Shown one piece after another: positions 1 through 7,085 of a stretch of DNA of 64,000 bases. Positions within the stretch are counted from its first letter, which is position 1. Each line of letters starts with the position of its first letter. Position numbers and translations under genes: made by a program. The stretch lies in IMG/VR virus record IMGVR_UViG_3300025141_000072, positions 1 through 64,000 of that record. One strand, written 5' to 3'. This stretch comes from a virus. The notes beneath the pieces are model-generated. The model was not told where the DNA came from. It saw only the letters and a list, made by a program, of their open reading frames with translations, and did no database searches.

Positions 1-120
1 GGCCGCCAGCGCCCGCGCCTCGGTTGCGTCGAAGTAGTGCCAGCGCCCGACCGGGTAAAACGATGACCGAAGGTGTACGACGCCCGGAGCGCTCCTCGTT
101 TCCACGCCCTGGACGTTCAC
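1..120 (-). CDS. Hypothetical protein, 3' part off the window edge
   Basis: Only the first 40 codons are visible; the gene continues past the left edge. The GTG start at 120-118 overlaps the TGA stop of the upstream gene (GTGA), the coupling used throughout this arm. The visible protein contains an aromatic FYPVGRWHYFD stretch followed by an Ala-rich helix. No family was recognised. Confidence 0.6.
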   Translation of the reverse strand, partial: MNVQGVETRSAPGVVHLRSSFYPVGRWHYFDATEARALAA

Positions 121-599
121 CGCACACCGTCCGAACCCCCGGCGTCCCGGTCGATAACCGACCACGCAATTGTCCCGGCCTCGTGGCGCTCGCCGCCCGG
201 CCGGGGGTGGGCCGCACACCAGTGATCGTCAGACAGGCACACTCGCCATCCGCCGGAGCCGGCGCAGATCTCGCATCGCTCGAGACAGGTCTCCCCGGTC
301 AACCCGTCCCCGCAATCCCGTTCGACGGTCCCATCATCGCAATTGGAGCAAGGCTCGAAGAGGGTGCTCGATCCACATCGAGCACAAGAGGGGACCCACT
401 CCCGCCCGTCGTCGGGTGGCGCTCGGCCGACCACGTCGTCCAGCGACCAGGCGCAGCCAAGACAGACCGGCAACCAGACGAGGTGTCCGTCGAGACGTTC
501 CACCCTCGCCTCTTTTTCGCAGCTCCCCCAGTCGCACGACACACCAACCAGCTCGACCGAAAGCGCTCGCAGCATCGTCTGACCTCCCGAGGCGCTCAC
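117..599 (-). CDS. Cysteine-rich protein with DnaJ-type zinc motifs
   Basis: This 160-residue protein has many paired cysteines (VCLGC, CARC, CSNCDDG, CEICAGSG). The last resembles the CxxCxGxG repeat of DnaJ-type zinc fingers, so zinc binding is likely and a role in RNA or protein contacts is only inferred. GTG start overlaps the upstream stop by GTGA, and its own stop overlaps the next start. Residue M9 is an alternative start. Function unknown. Confidence 0.7.
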   Translation of the reverse strand: MSASGGQTMLRALSVELVGVSCDWGSCEKEARVERLDGHLVWLPVCLGCAWSLDDVVGRAPPDDGREWVPSCARCGSSTLFEPCSNCDDGTVERDCGDGLTGETCLERCEICAGSGGWRVCLSDDHWCAAHPRPGGERHEAGTIAWSVIDRDAGGSDGVR

Positions 600-871
600 A
601 CTTCACCACCGTCCTTGCCCACCTGGATGAGCCCTTCTTTCCTTGTCTTGACCATGTCCAGGCTGACCACGGGTTGTTGCGCCAACTCTTCGTCGGACAT
701 GAACAAGACTTCAGCGTCTCGGTTGATGTCGTAAGAAGCACAGGCGGGCGCAAGGCATCCTTTCCAGTTGTCGGGGTTCTTGGGCAAGGGACACACCGTG
801 AATTCCTTGCCACAGACTTCGCAAATGAAGATCCCGATGGGGGTACCGTATTTATTGATAGCTTCCCGCAT
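596..871 (-). CDS. Small zinc-finger-like hypothetical protein
   Basis: About 91 residues. The N-terminal third has CEVCGKEF and two later cysteines (GCLAPAC), a zinc-knuckle-like arrangement. The rest is acidic and without motif. A GTG at 874 gives a GTGA overlap and the ATG at 871 a TGATG overlap with the upstream gene; ATG is preferred. Function unknown. Confidence 0.65.
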   Translation of the reverse strand: MREAINKYGTPIGIFICEVCGKEFTVCPLPKNPDNWKGCLAPACASYDINRDAEVLFMSDEELAQQPVVSLDMVKTRKEGLIQVGKDGGEV

Positions 872-1110
872 CACGCGCTCCCGCCTCCGTCCGTTGTTGC
901 GTCCACATCCTTCGCCTCGAACTTCGCGCAGCGGCGCACGGCCTTGGCGACCTGCGCCACGGTGTGACGCGACAGCTGCTCCGCCTCGGCGCCGGCCTGC
1001 TCTGCGATGATCTCGGCCGTGAGAGCCTCGAGCGCGTCGCCCAGCTCTGCGAGCGCCTCACCCACGCACCGAGCGCAGACTGGGAAGAGTGGGTGCTTCG
1101 AGCAGCTCAC
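871..1110 (-). CDS. Hypothetical helical protein
   Basis: 79 residues starting at GTG 1110-1108. A short N-terminal segment holds a CxxC (VCARC). The middle is a long Ala/Glu-rich amphipathic helix that may form a coiled coil. It lies in the chained operon, 2 nt after the upstream stop. No family recognised. Confidence 0.6.
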   Translation of the reverse strand: MSCSKHPLFPVCARCVGEALAELGDALEALTAEIIAEQAGAEAEQLSRHTVAQVAKAVRRCAKFEAKDVDATTDGGGSA

Positions 1111-1112
1111 GC

Positions 1113-1373
1113 TCAGTCCTCTGCATACTCGGCCGGCAAGAGGTCGTGCTTCTTGGCCAGGCGAATGAGCAGGATGCGGAGCGCGGGCCCCGGCAGGTCA
1201 CCGCCCAGCTCCGCGACGATCGCTTTCTGGAACACGGCGCGCTCCTCCTTGGTCGTCGCGCACTTCACCTGGAAGTCGCGGCCCTTACCGCCGCGGGTGC
1301 CCTTGCCCTTCGTTCCGCCAGGGTGCAGGCGCTTGCGTGGTCCGGTGAGGATTTCATCGATGATGTCCGGCAC
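1113..1373 (-). CDS. Hypothetical basic protein
   Basis: 86 residues. The N-terminal half is Gly/Lys/Arg-rich (GGTKGKGTRGGKGRDF), suggesting nucleic-acid contact, and the C-terminal half is helical. GTG start, no clear Shine-Dalgarno, 7 nt after the upstream stop, so translation is probably coupled. Function unknown. Confidence 0.6.
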   Translation of the reverse strand: MPDIIDEILTGPRKRLHPGGTKGKGTRGGKGRDFQVKCATTKEERAVFQKAIVAELGGDLPGPALRILLIRLAKKHDLLPAEYAED

Positions 1374-1380
1374 TGCTGGT

Positions 1381-1563
1381 TCACCCCGCCGCCCGGTCCT
1401 GCCCGAGCACCGCGTTCAGTCGGCCCGTGATCAGTGTGATCACCTCGTCCGCGACGTTCGCGGCTGCCTGCTCGGCGACCTTCTTGGCCGCGTGCTTACT
1501 GAGAATGACTTCGAGCTCAGTGGTCAGGCGCCGGACCAAGAGTCTCTTGACCTGTTCGTTCAC
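1381..1563 (-). CDS. Small hypothetical helical protein
   Basis: 60 residues from a GTG start at 1563-1561 that overlaps the TGA of the XRE regulator gene (GTGA). The predicted product is almost entirely helical and Ala-rich, with basic residues at its N-terminus. The open frame extends much further upstream only because of high GC; the overlap fixes the start. Function unknown. Confidence 0.6.
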   Translation of the reverse strand: MNEQVKRLLVRRLTTELEVILSKHAAKKVAEQAAANVADEVITLITGRLNAVLGQDRAAG

Positions 1564-1919
1564 AATCCCTCCGGGACCTCGATCTCGGGCGCCTGTCGTG
1601 CCTCGGGCGCAGGAGGAGCGACCGCCGTCAGGTTCTGCAGCTTGGCGCTGCGTTGGCCGTAGATCACGTTCATCGGGTCGACTTCCAGATACCGAACCAG
1701 GTCGGCGATCAGCACGATGCCGGGTTCGGCCTTCCCGTTCTCGAGTCGCTTGATCACGTCGGGCTCCACCTTGATCACCTCGGCGACCTGGGCCTGCGAC
1801 AGGCCTTTGCGGTCGCGTGCGCGCTTCACAGCCGCGACGAACCTGCGCCAAGGGCCAGGCAGCTTCTCGACCTTCGTGTGCTCAGAGCTGGTCGAACCAG
1901 CCAGTGCGGGCTTTGTCAT
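1560..1919 (-). CDS. XRE-family helix-turn-helix regulator
   Basis: A Cro/C1-type HTH lies around residues 25-80: RKGLSQAQVAEVIKV, then DVIKRLENGKAEPG, then a helix ending in a VDPMNVIYG-like cap. The C-terminal tail is Pro/Ala-rich and probably disordered. The start is placed at ATG 1919; six codons further upstream another start exists. The 5' end overlaps the 3' end of the RecD-like gene by about 38 nt. It likely regulates phage transcription, but no operator can be assigned. Confidence 0.85.
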   Translation of the reverse strand: MTKPALAGSTSSEHTKVEKLPGPWRRFVAAVKRARDRKGLSQAQVAEVIKVEPDVIKRLENGKAEPGIVLIADLVRYLEVDPMNVIYGQRSAKLQNLTAVAPPAPEARQAPEIEVPEGL

Positions 1920-4422
1920 CGCCGGACACGACAACACGCGAGTCCGGACCAGTCAAGTCAGGGGTTGCCGGGTCTGGACTGGCGGGCTTCTCGGACATTG
2001 CATGCTGCAAACGCTCCTGCAGTGTGGTGCGACGCTCCGTGCCTCGAGTATTCTTGGCCGCTCGGACGACCTGAGTCGCCTGGCCGTAGAGCACCACGAG
2101 CTCTGACGCCCGCGTCACGGCCGTGTACAGCAGCGAGCGGGTCAGCATGAAGCTGTGCGCCGCGTGCACTGGGAGCACCACGCACGGGAACTGCGAGCCC
2201 TGGCTCTTGTGGACCGTGATGGCGTATCCGAGCAGCAGTTCCCGGACGTCCTCCTTGCCGTACGCTACCAGCCTGTCCGCGAGCTGGACCACCATGACCC
2301 GATCCGACCGCCCAGACGCGTCGATGGAGACTGGCGCGGTGACCGTGTCGTCGTCACCGAAAGCGTCCCCGGTCGTCAGCCCGAGCGCGTCCAGCTCGTC
2401 GGCCATGATGCCCTTGTAGTCCGCCGCGGCGACCGTCCCCATCTCGCCATTGAAGATCAGCAGGCGGTAGTTGTTCTTCACATGGATGACGCGGTCCCCG
2501 ATCCGCGCCCGATACCCGCCGCCAATCCAGAGCCCGTCCTGCTCGCCGCCCGGGTTCAAGCGCTCCTGCAGCGCGCGATTGAGCCTCTCGACGCCGAGTG
2601 GGCCGCTCTTCTGCGGTGCCATCACCTGGACCTCGGCGATCGGGTCGAACGCCCTCCGGCCGCGCTCAGTGTTCGACGTGGGCAGCACGTTCGCTACCGC
2701 CTTCACGATGCACGCCGCCAGCGTCTCCGGGTCGTCCTCCGGGATGAACATCACGTCGCCGCCAGCTCCGAGGTCCGGGGCCTTGCCGGCGTTGATGTCG
2801 CGCGCCACGTAGGGGATGCGAGAGTCCGCCGCCGTGCGGAAGATCTTGGTGAGCCGGCACACGGGCACAATTCCAGATTCGATGAGGTCGTGCAGCACAC
2901 GGCCGGCTCCGATCGAGGGCAGCTGGTCGACGTCCCCGACGATGATCAGCCTCGCGTTGTTCGGGATTGCCCGGACCAGCGCGTGGAAGAGGCCCGTGTC
3001 AACCATCGACGACTCGTCCACGACCACGGCACCGAGGTCGAGCGGGCCGCCGGTGCTGTTTCCAGATTCGTCTGTGGTCACGTTGCCGTCGTCGTGGCGG
3101 AACCCCTGCCCCGGGACGTACCCCAAGAGGCGGTGAATAGTGGTCGCGTCCCGCCCCGTCTGCTCCTTCATCCGTTGCGCAGCCTTACCTGTCGGGGCGC
3201 AGAGCGCCGTCTCGATACCATTGCGCTCGAGGACTTGCAGGACGGCGTTGACCGTGAAGGTCTTGCCGACGCCTGGGCCACCGGTAGTCACCAGCACGCG
3301 GTGTTCGGCGATCGCCGCGACCGCCTCGGCCTGCTCCGGTGCTGGCGTGATGCCTTTCCAGATTTCCTCGTCGCCCGGGACGTCGAGATCGCGTGTCGTA
3401 TCGGACGCCGCGCCGCCCTTCACCAGCCGCACGATGTGCTCCGCGAGGCCCTGCTCGTCGAAGTCGAGCTGCGCGCTCCACAGCCGGTCCACGTCGTCGC
3501 GCAAGTGCACGTCGGCGTTGTCCAGGCTCGGGAGCGCGTGTCGACGCACGGTCAGTGGGTCTTCGACCCAACCGAGCGCGTTGGGCCACGGCTGCTCGGC
3601 GAGCGTAAGCCCGCGCTGGATCTCGGCAGGGGTGAGCTCTACCGCCTTGCGAATGCGCCCGGCGAGTCGCGACGACTCGCTGCCGTCCAGCTCGGGCGCG
3701 GGGCTCCAGACGTGCCCCTCGTCCTCTGCCATGCGCACCGCGATCGCCGCAGCTGCTCGACAGCGGCGGTCGTCGTCTCGGGCGACGTCGAGCTTCGACC
3801 GAGCGATCTCGTCTACTCGCTTGAAGTCCAGGCCGCTGACGCGCAACAGGATGTACGGGTCGTGCTCGATGAGCTTGCGACTCCGGCCCTCCCAGGTCTC
3901 CAGAACACGGCCTACGAGGCGCTCACCGAGGCCCAGGCCGCCAAGGAACGTGAGCGCGTCGGCCAGGCCCACCTGGTCCCGGTACGTCTCAGCGACAGCC
4001 TCAGCGCGCTCCAGGGTAATTCCATCGACGACCGTCAGCCGCTCCGGGTCGTCCTCGAGCGCGGCGAGGACCGCAGCGCGGCCGCCTAGTGCGCGCATGA
4101 GCAGCCGGGCCCTGACGCGGCCGATCTGCGGCATGCGCGCGAGGAAGGCGACCAGGTCGGCCTCTGTCCCGCCCATGACGGGCGCGGCCGACGTGGTCTT
4201 GAGCTGGACTCCGTATTCGCGGTGGTTGACCCAGTCGCCTCGGACAGCGAGCACATCGCCCGGAGTGACACGGCCCAGTTCACCGACAACGGCGAATTGA
4301 CCGCTGACGGGCGCGTCGGGTGGATGGGCGCCCTCAAACGAGGCGCGGGTCACGGTCCAGCCGCGGTCGCCGGCGTAGAGCACGCGCTCGATGCGGACAT
4401 TGGTTTGCACAGATTCAGGCAC
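1882..4422 (-). CDS. recD2: RecD2-like superfamily 1B DNA helicase
   Basis: 846 residues, close to stand-alone RecD2. The N-terminal ~340 residues include HhH-like tandem helices before the motor core. Walker A is GGPGVGKT near residue 377, Walker B/DESS near 466, a GDxDQLPS motif follows, and the C-terminal motif YAITVHKSQGSQF is near 729. RecD2 enzymes unwind DNA 5' to 3' using ATP; a role in phage replication or recombination is inferred. GTG start at 4422-4420 sits 10 nt after an AGGAGG that overlaps the stop of the upstream ribbon-helix-helix gene. Confidence 0.93.
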   Translation of the reverse strand: MPESVQTNVRIERVLYAGDRGWTVTRASFEGAHPPDAPVSGQFAVVGELGRVTPGDVLAVRGDWVNHREYGVQLKTTSAAPVMGGTEADLVAFLARMPQIGRVRARLLMRALGGRAAVLAALEDDPERLTVVDGITLERAEAVAETYRDQVGLADALTFLGGLGLGERLVGRVLETWEGRSRKLIEHDPYILLRVSGLDFKRVDEIARSKLDVARDDDRRCRAAAAIAVRMAEDEGHVWSPAPELDGSESSRLAGRIRKAVELTPAEIQRGLTLAEQPWPNALGWVEDPLTVRRHALPSLDNADVHLRDDVDRLWSAQLDFDEQGLAEHIVRLVKGGAASDTTRDLDVPGDEEIWKGITPAPEQAEAVAAIAEHRVLVTTGGPGVGKTFTVNAVLQVLERNGIETALCAPTGKAAQRMKEQTGRDATTIHRLLGYVPGQGFRHDDGNVTTDESGNSTGGPLDLGAVVVDESSMVDTGLFHALVRAIPNNARLIIVGDVDQLPSIGAGRVLHDLIESGIVPVCRLTKIFRTAADSRIPYVARDINAGKAPDLGAGGDVMFIPEDDPETLAACIVKAVANVLPTSNTERGRRAFDPIAEVQVMAPQKSGPLGVERLNRALQERLNPGGEQDGLWIGGGYRARIGDRVIHVKNNYRLLIFNGEMGTVAAADYKGIMADELDALGLTTGDAFGDDDTVTAPVSIDASGRSDRVMVVQLADRLVAYGKEDVRELLLGYAITVHKSQGSQFPCVVLPVHAAHSFMLTRSLLYTAVTRASELVVLYGQATQVVRAAKNTRGTERRTTLQERLQHAMSEKPASPDPATPDLTGPDSRVVVSGDDKARTGWFDQL

Positions 4423-4434
4423 GGTCGGGTCCTC

Positions 4435-4797
4435 CTACAGCAGCTCGGCTGCTGACGGTGCGGGTTCTGCGTCCGGCACGGACGCGGGTTCGGGCGTGGC
4501 CGATAGCGCCGGCTCGGGCGCGACGGTCGGTCCAAGAGGCCCCTCGGCCCCGGGGAGCGACGCCCCCGGCGAGGCGCTCGTGTGAGCGCCGAAGTACAAG
4601 GGCACCTGGCGGCCGCTCTCGGGCCACCAGCCGGGCGGGGGCGTCCACCCGCACTTGAGGGCCATGTGCCCGATCTCCATGAGCTGGGACGCCGTACGGC
4701 TGAAGACACCGTTCGACGCTTGGTCGGCCAGACTCTCCACCGCGTCGAAGACGCTCCGTGGAATCGAGATGCTGGCGTTCATTGTCCGTTTTGCCAT
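4435..4797 (-). CDS. Ribbon-helix-helix-like DNA-binding protein
   Basis: 120 residues. Residues 6-50 read as a beta strand (NASISIP) followed by two helices, the pattern of RHH/CopG-type proteins that dimerise and insert a beta ribbon in the major groove. The C-terminal 60 residues are Pro/Ala-rich and probably disordered. It is followed by the RecD2-like gene and preceded by a 550-bp iteron-rich region whose repeats resemble targets of RHH proteins, so it probably binds there. The start lies inside AGAATGG, right after a short stem holding GAGGA in its loop. Confidence 0.7.
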   Translation of the reverse strand: MAKRTMNASISIPRSVFDAVESLADQASNGVFSRTASQLMEIGHMALKCGWTPPPGWWPESGRQVPLYFGAHTSASPGASLPGAEGPLGPTVAPEPALSATPEPASVPDAEPAPSAAELL

Positions 4798-4813
4798 TCT
4801 GCAGTCCTCCTGC
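4798..4813 (-). promoter_or_regulatory. Stem-loop leader with Shine-Dalgarno in the loop
   Basis: On the minus strand GCAG-GAGGA-CTGC is followed by AGAATGG, which contains the start codon of the 4797 gene. The Shine-Dalgarno GAGGA sits in the loop. It is a variant of the leader family seen elsewhere in this arm, with only 3 nt between stem and start. Confidence 0.5.
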
Positions 4814-4816
4814 GAA

Positions 4817-4884
4817 GCTCAGTAGTGGCTACTGAGCCGCTTGTCAATAGTCGACACTCAGCACTCACGGCGTGAGTACTGAGT
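4817..4884. promoter_or_regulatory. Two operator-like inverted repeats
   Basis: Positions 4817-4825 and 4829-4837 form a perfect 9-bp inverted repeat (GCTCAGTAG, 3-nt spacer). Positions 4856-4869 and 4871-4884 form a 14-bp inverted repeat with one mismatch. Both share a CTCAGTA/TACTGAG core and lie just upstream of the RHH gene, so autoregulation is plausible. No promoter hexamers were identified. Confidence 0.55.
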
Positions 4885-4913
4885 ACCAACGGGGTCACCG
4901 GTTGAGTCGAATC

Positions 4914-5237
4914 GATCACCACTTTTGTGTGGCAGTAGTGGTGCCAATAATAATGTGAACAACATCGCTAAGTGTCTCTACTAAGTAGTAGTAGTAGTAG
5001 TAGTAGTTTTTAGATCACCACAATCACCACAATCACCACTGTATATGCCTCGCCAGGAAAATCGGCGAATGCCTCCTGAAAGTACTATAGTAGTTAAGTG
5101 GTGGTGATCGTGGTGATCGCGGTGATCCTAAAATTACTAGAAACGAAAAGGCGGGTGACTCTGCGCACTTGCCGATATTATTCGCAGTAATAGGATCACC
5201 AAAACAGTACTGAACTAAGTGGTGATCGGTGGTGATC
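4914..5237. repeat. 9-bp iteron cluster (GTGGTGATC / GATCACCAC)
   Basis: Tandem triplets occur in opposite orientation at 5013-5039 (GATCACCAC, then AATCACCAC twice) and 5101-5127 (GTGGTGATC twice, then GCGGTGATC). Single or double copies lie at 4914-4922, 5194-5200 (GATCACC), 5219-5227 and 5229-5237. An AGT trinucleotide run lies near 4983-5007. The stretch is AT-rich for this genome and has no gene. Such arrays occur at replication origins and at centromere-like sites bound by RHH proteins; which applies here is not shown. Confidence 0.75.
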
Positions 5238-5257
5238 GGCGTTTATAGCATCGCCAA

Positions 5258-5330
5258 GGGCCCGGAATCCTTCGATAAGTCCCACCGGTCAGAATTCCGG
5301 GCCCCGGGTCAGTCTAGTTCAGTACTGAAC
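5258..5330. other. Hairpin plus 14-bp palindrome at the end of the upstream operon
   Basis: GGGCCCGGAAT at 5258-5268 pairs with ATTCCGGGCCC at 5294-5304 across a 25-nt loop. GTTCAGTACTGAAC at 5317-5330 is a perfect palindrome, and its core CAGTACTGAAC recurs at 5205-5215. They lie just beyond the stop of the 5351 gene, so the hairpin may end or trim transcripts of the long minus-strand operon; there is no clear U-tract. Confidence 0.5.
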
Positions 5331-5350
5331 GCCCTGCAGCGCGCCCTCCG

Positions 5351-5641
5351 CTACCTGAACGATAGCGCGTTGATTGCCTGATCGTAGGCCACGACAGCCT
5401 GTCCACGCTCCCGCAGGTACGTGATGACGTCGAGGAACTCCCCTGCCCGCATCTTGGGCGGCAACTCGTGCCATTCGATCTCGCGGCCTACCTTGCCACC
5501 TGCAGACTGCGCGGGGCTGCTGGTGATGAACACGCAGAACTCGACGGCGTCCGTCGACCCGAAGCCCGTTGCCCCCGTCGCGATCGTGGCGGGGCCGACG
5601 ACCTGCGTCGCCGGGATGGGGGGAGGCGGCATGTCGATCAT
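5351..5641 (-). CDS. Hypothetical protein
   Basis: 96 residues with a Pro-rich N-terminus, a central hydrophobic AVEFCVFITSS strand and a C-terminal helical region. Start ATG 5641 overlaps the stop of the methyltransferase remnant (ATGA). It is the last gene before the iteron region. No family recognised. Confidence 0.65.
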   Translation of the reverse strand: MIDMPPPPIPATQVVGPATIATGATGFGSTDAVEFCVFITSSPAQSAGGKVGREIEWHELPPKMRAGEFLDVITYLRERGQAVVAYDQAINALSFR

Positions 5642-6128
5642 CAGCCGTCACCGCCCACCAGCGACTCGAGGATGCACCGCCCGAACCACTCGGCGACCAC
5701 CGGACACACCGCGTCGCCTATCGCTGCGATTCGTTCCGCACGGATGCGATCCAGCTCGCGAGGTGAGCAGCCGTGGGCAGCGACCAGTTCGGCCGAAAGC
5801 CCATCGTCCACTCGGTGAAGCGCGGGACGAGCTCGCCACCCCAGGACGTCGCCTTGCTCCAGAGGCTCGGCGTGTTCCCCGACGGCCTCTCGAACTTGCC
5901 ACCCTTGCCATGCGACCCGTTCTGCCCCGAGCCGTACGGGACGGCAGTTGGGGTCGGGTGCATCCCACGCGACCAGGAAGAACCGGTCTCTTTCGTGGTG
6001 GGCGCCGAAGGCGCGCGCAGGGATGCAGTCCCAGAGTCCCACGTACCCGAGCGCGGCCAGGTCCGAGGTAATGGTAGCGAGTCCCCTCGACAACGGCCGA
6101 GGTTCGCGCGTTCTTGCGTCGAGCTCAT
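5641..6128 (-). pseudogene. Remnant of a cytosine-5 DNA methyltransferase
   Basis: One frame from about 6093 to 5641 encodes the C-terminal half of a Dcm-type enzyme: a DLAALGYVGLWDC segment, a motif VIII-like GAHHERDRFFLVAW, and a motif X-like IGDAVCPVVAEWFGR. Directly upstream, another frame encodes NARTSAVVEG, which normally precedes it; removing one base from the C4 run at 6083-6086 joins the two. The N-terminal half with the SAM site and catalytic PCQ is absent. The coupled ATG at 6128-6126 opens a third frame. A decayed or truncated gene, or a sequencing error at the homopolymer, are the options. Confidence 0.65.
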
Positions 6129-6727
6129 GCCTGCACCTGGAACACGCGCCCGGCGCCGAGGCACGCAGGGCACGTGGGGTCGTGCACGTGGCGTCCCCAG
6201 CCGCGGCCGGAGCCCTCGCACGCAGGACAGTTACACAACCCGCCCGCGTGCTCGATGCGATCGACTAGTTGGTGCGCTCGCATGCTACGAAGCGTCGGCG
6301 TCACGATGCGCCCGATCGGACGCAGGCCGTTGCCGGCGCCGAGGAGCCGACCGCCGCGCTCGACGTGCCACGCCTTGCGCACCGGGTTCGGTCCGAACTG
6401 CGGCCACGGTACCGGGTGCGACGTCCATGAGGAGCGGTACACCATACCGTTGACGCACTCGTCGCAGTACTTCACGTCGTCGATGCGCGTCGTGCCGAGG
6501 CAGAACGGACAGCGCGCTTGGCCGAGCAGGCCGGGCCACGGCTCGCCTCGTCCCGCCTTGTCGAGCAGCGGCGAGTTGATGTCCACGCCGGCGACGAGCA
6601 CGATGCCGGGCGTCCGGGTCGCGACACCCGACCAGGCCGAGCGTGCGGCAAGCAGCCCCCAACCCCGGTCGACCAGTGCGTGCGACAGCGCGAGTCGCGC
6701 TTCGATGTCGACTGCGTCGTCCGTCAT
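6125..6727 (-). CDS. Zinc-binding protein with DnaJ-type CxxCxGxG motifs
   Basis: 200 residues. The N-terminal half has no recognised fold. The C-terminal half has CPFC...CDEC, CPACEGSGRG and CPACLGAGRV, a DnaJ-like zinc-finger set. ATG 6727 overlaps the upstream TGA (ATGA). Immediately after its stop the same frame continues into a methyltransferase fragment, suggesting an old deletion junction. Function unknown. Confidence 0.7.
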   Translation of the reverse strand: MTDDAVDIEARLALSHALVDRGWGLLAARSAWSGVATRTPGIVLVAGVDINSPLLDKAGRGEPWPGLLGQARCPFCLGTTRIDDVKYCDECVNGMVYRSSWTSHPVPWPQFGPNPVRKAWHVERGGRLLGAGNGLRPIGRIVTPTLRSMRAHQLVDRIEHAGGLCNCPACEGSGRGWGRHVHDPTCPACLGAGRVFQVQA

Positions 6728-6999
6728 GATGCCGGCTCCTCCTCGTGTGCGGCACGCGCTTCGTCGAGCGGCAGCGTCACCAAGGCGTCGACTGGCACGA
6801 GGACCGCGCTGGTGTATCCGTGACTCCACCGAACCCCACACACGATACGCGGCCCAATCTCCCCAAGCTCCTCGTCGATGTACTCAAGCGCCGACTCCAC
6901 GACCGGCTCCTCCAGCTCCAGCGGCTCGACCAGGTCTTCGGTCCCACGCTGCCCCTCCATGATGAGCAGGTGCGTGTGCTCCTTCTTCATGTGTTTCAT
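6724..6999 (-). CDS. Hypothetical acidic protein
   Basis: 91 residues from ATG 6999, with AAAGGGA upstream; a second ATG follows three codons later. After a Lys/His-rich N-terminus the protein is strongly acidic, then has a central segment with GPRIVCGVRWSHGY and a hydrophobic VLVPVDALVTLPL stretch. It leads a coupled group behind a strong stem-loop. No family recognised. Confidence 0.65.
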   Translation of the reverse strand: MKHMKKEHTHLLIMEGQRGTEDLVEPLELEEPVVESALEYIDEELGEIGPRIVCGVRWSHGYTSAVLVPVDALVTLPLDEARAAHEEEPAS

Positions 7000-7073
7000 C
7001 TGTTCAATTCCCTTTCTGCACGGTGCGCACGGGTGCGGACCAGGGCACCAGGCCCCGGTCTGCACCCGTGCGC
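7000..7073 (-). promoter_or_regulatory. Strong stem-loop leader upstream of the 6999 gene
   Basis: Positions 7025-7041 and 7057-7073 form a 17-bp stem (one G-U) with a 15-nt loop, followed on the minus strand by AGAAAGGG and the start codon. It separates the DpdA-like gene from the next group. It could end upstream transcription or act as an RNA-processing or translation element. Stem-to-start spacing here is 25 nt, longer than in the other leaders. Confidence 0.6.
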
Positions 7074-7085
7074 GATGTGCGGTTG

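Noticed and set aside
2155-4089. 644-codon plus-strand frame opposite the RecD2-like gene
   Set aside because: It is a shadow of the helicase gene: His/Arg/Val-rich with no recognisable motifs, while the minus frame has all helicase motifs.
4978-5010. AGT trinucleotide run considered as part of a CRISPR-like array
   Set aside because: It is a simple microsatellite. The 9-bp iterons have no spacer-repeat pattern of CRISPR size, and no cas genes are present.
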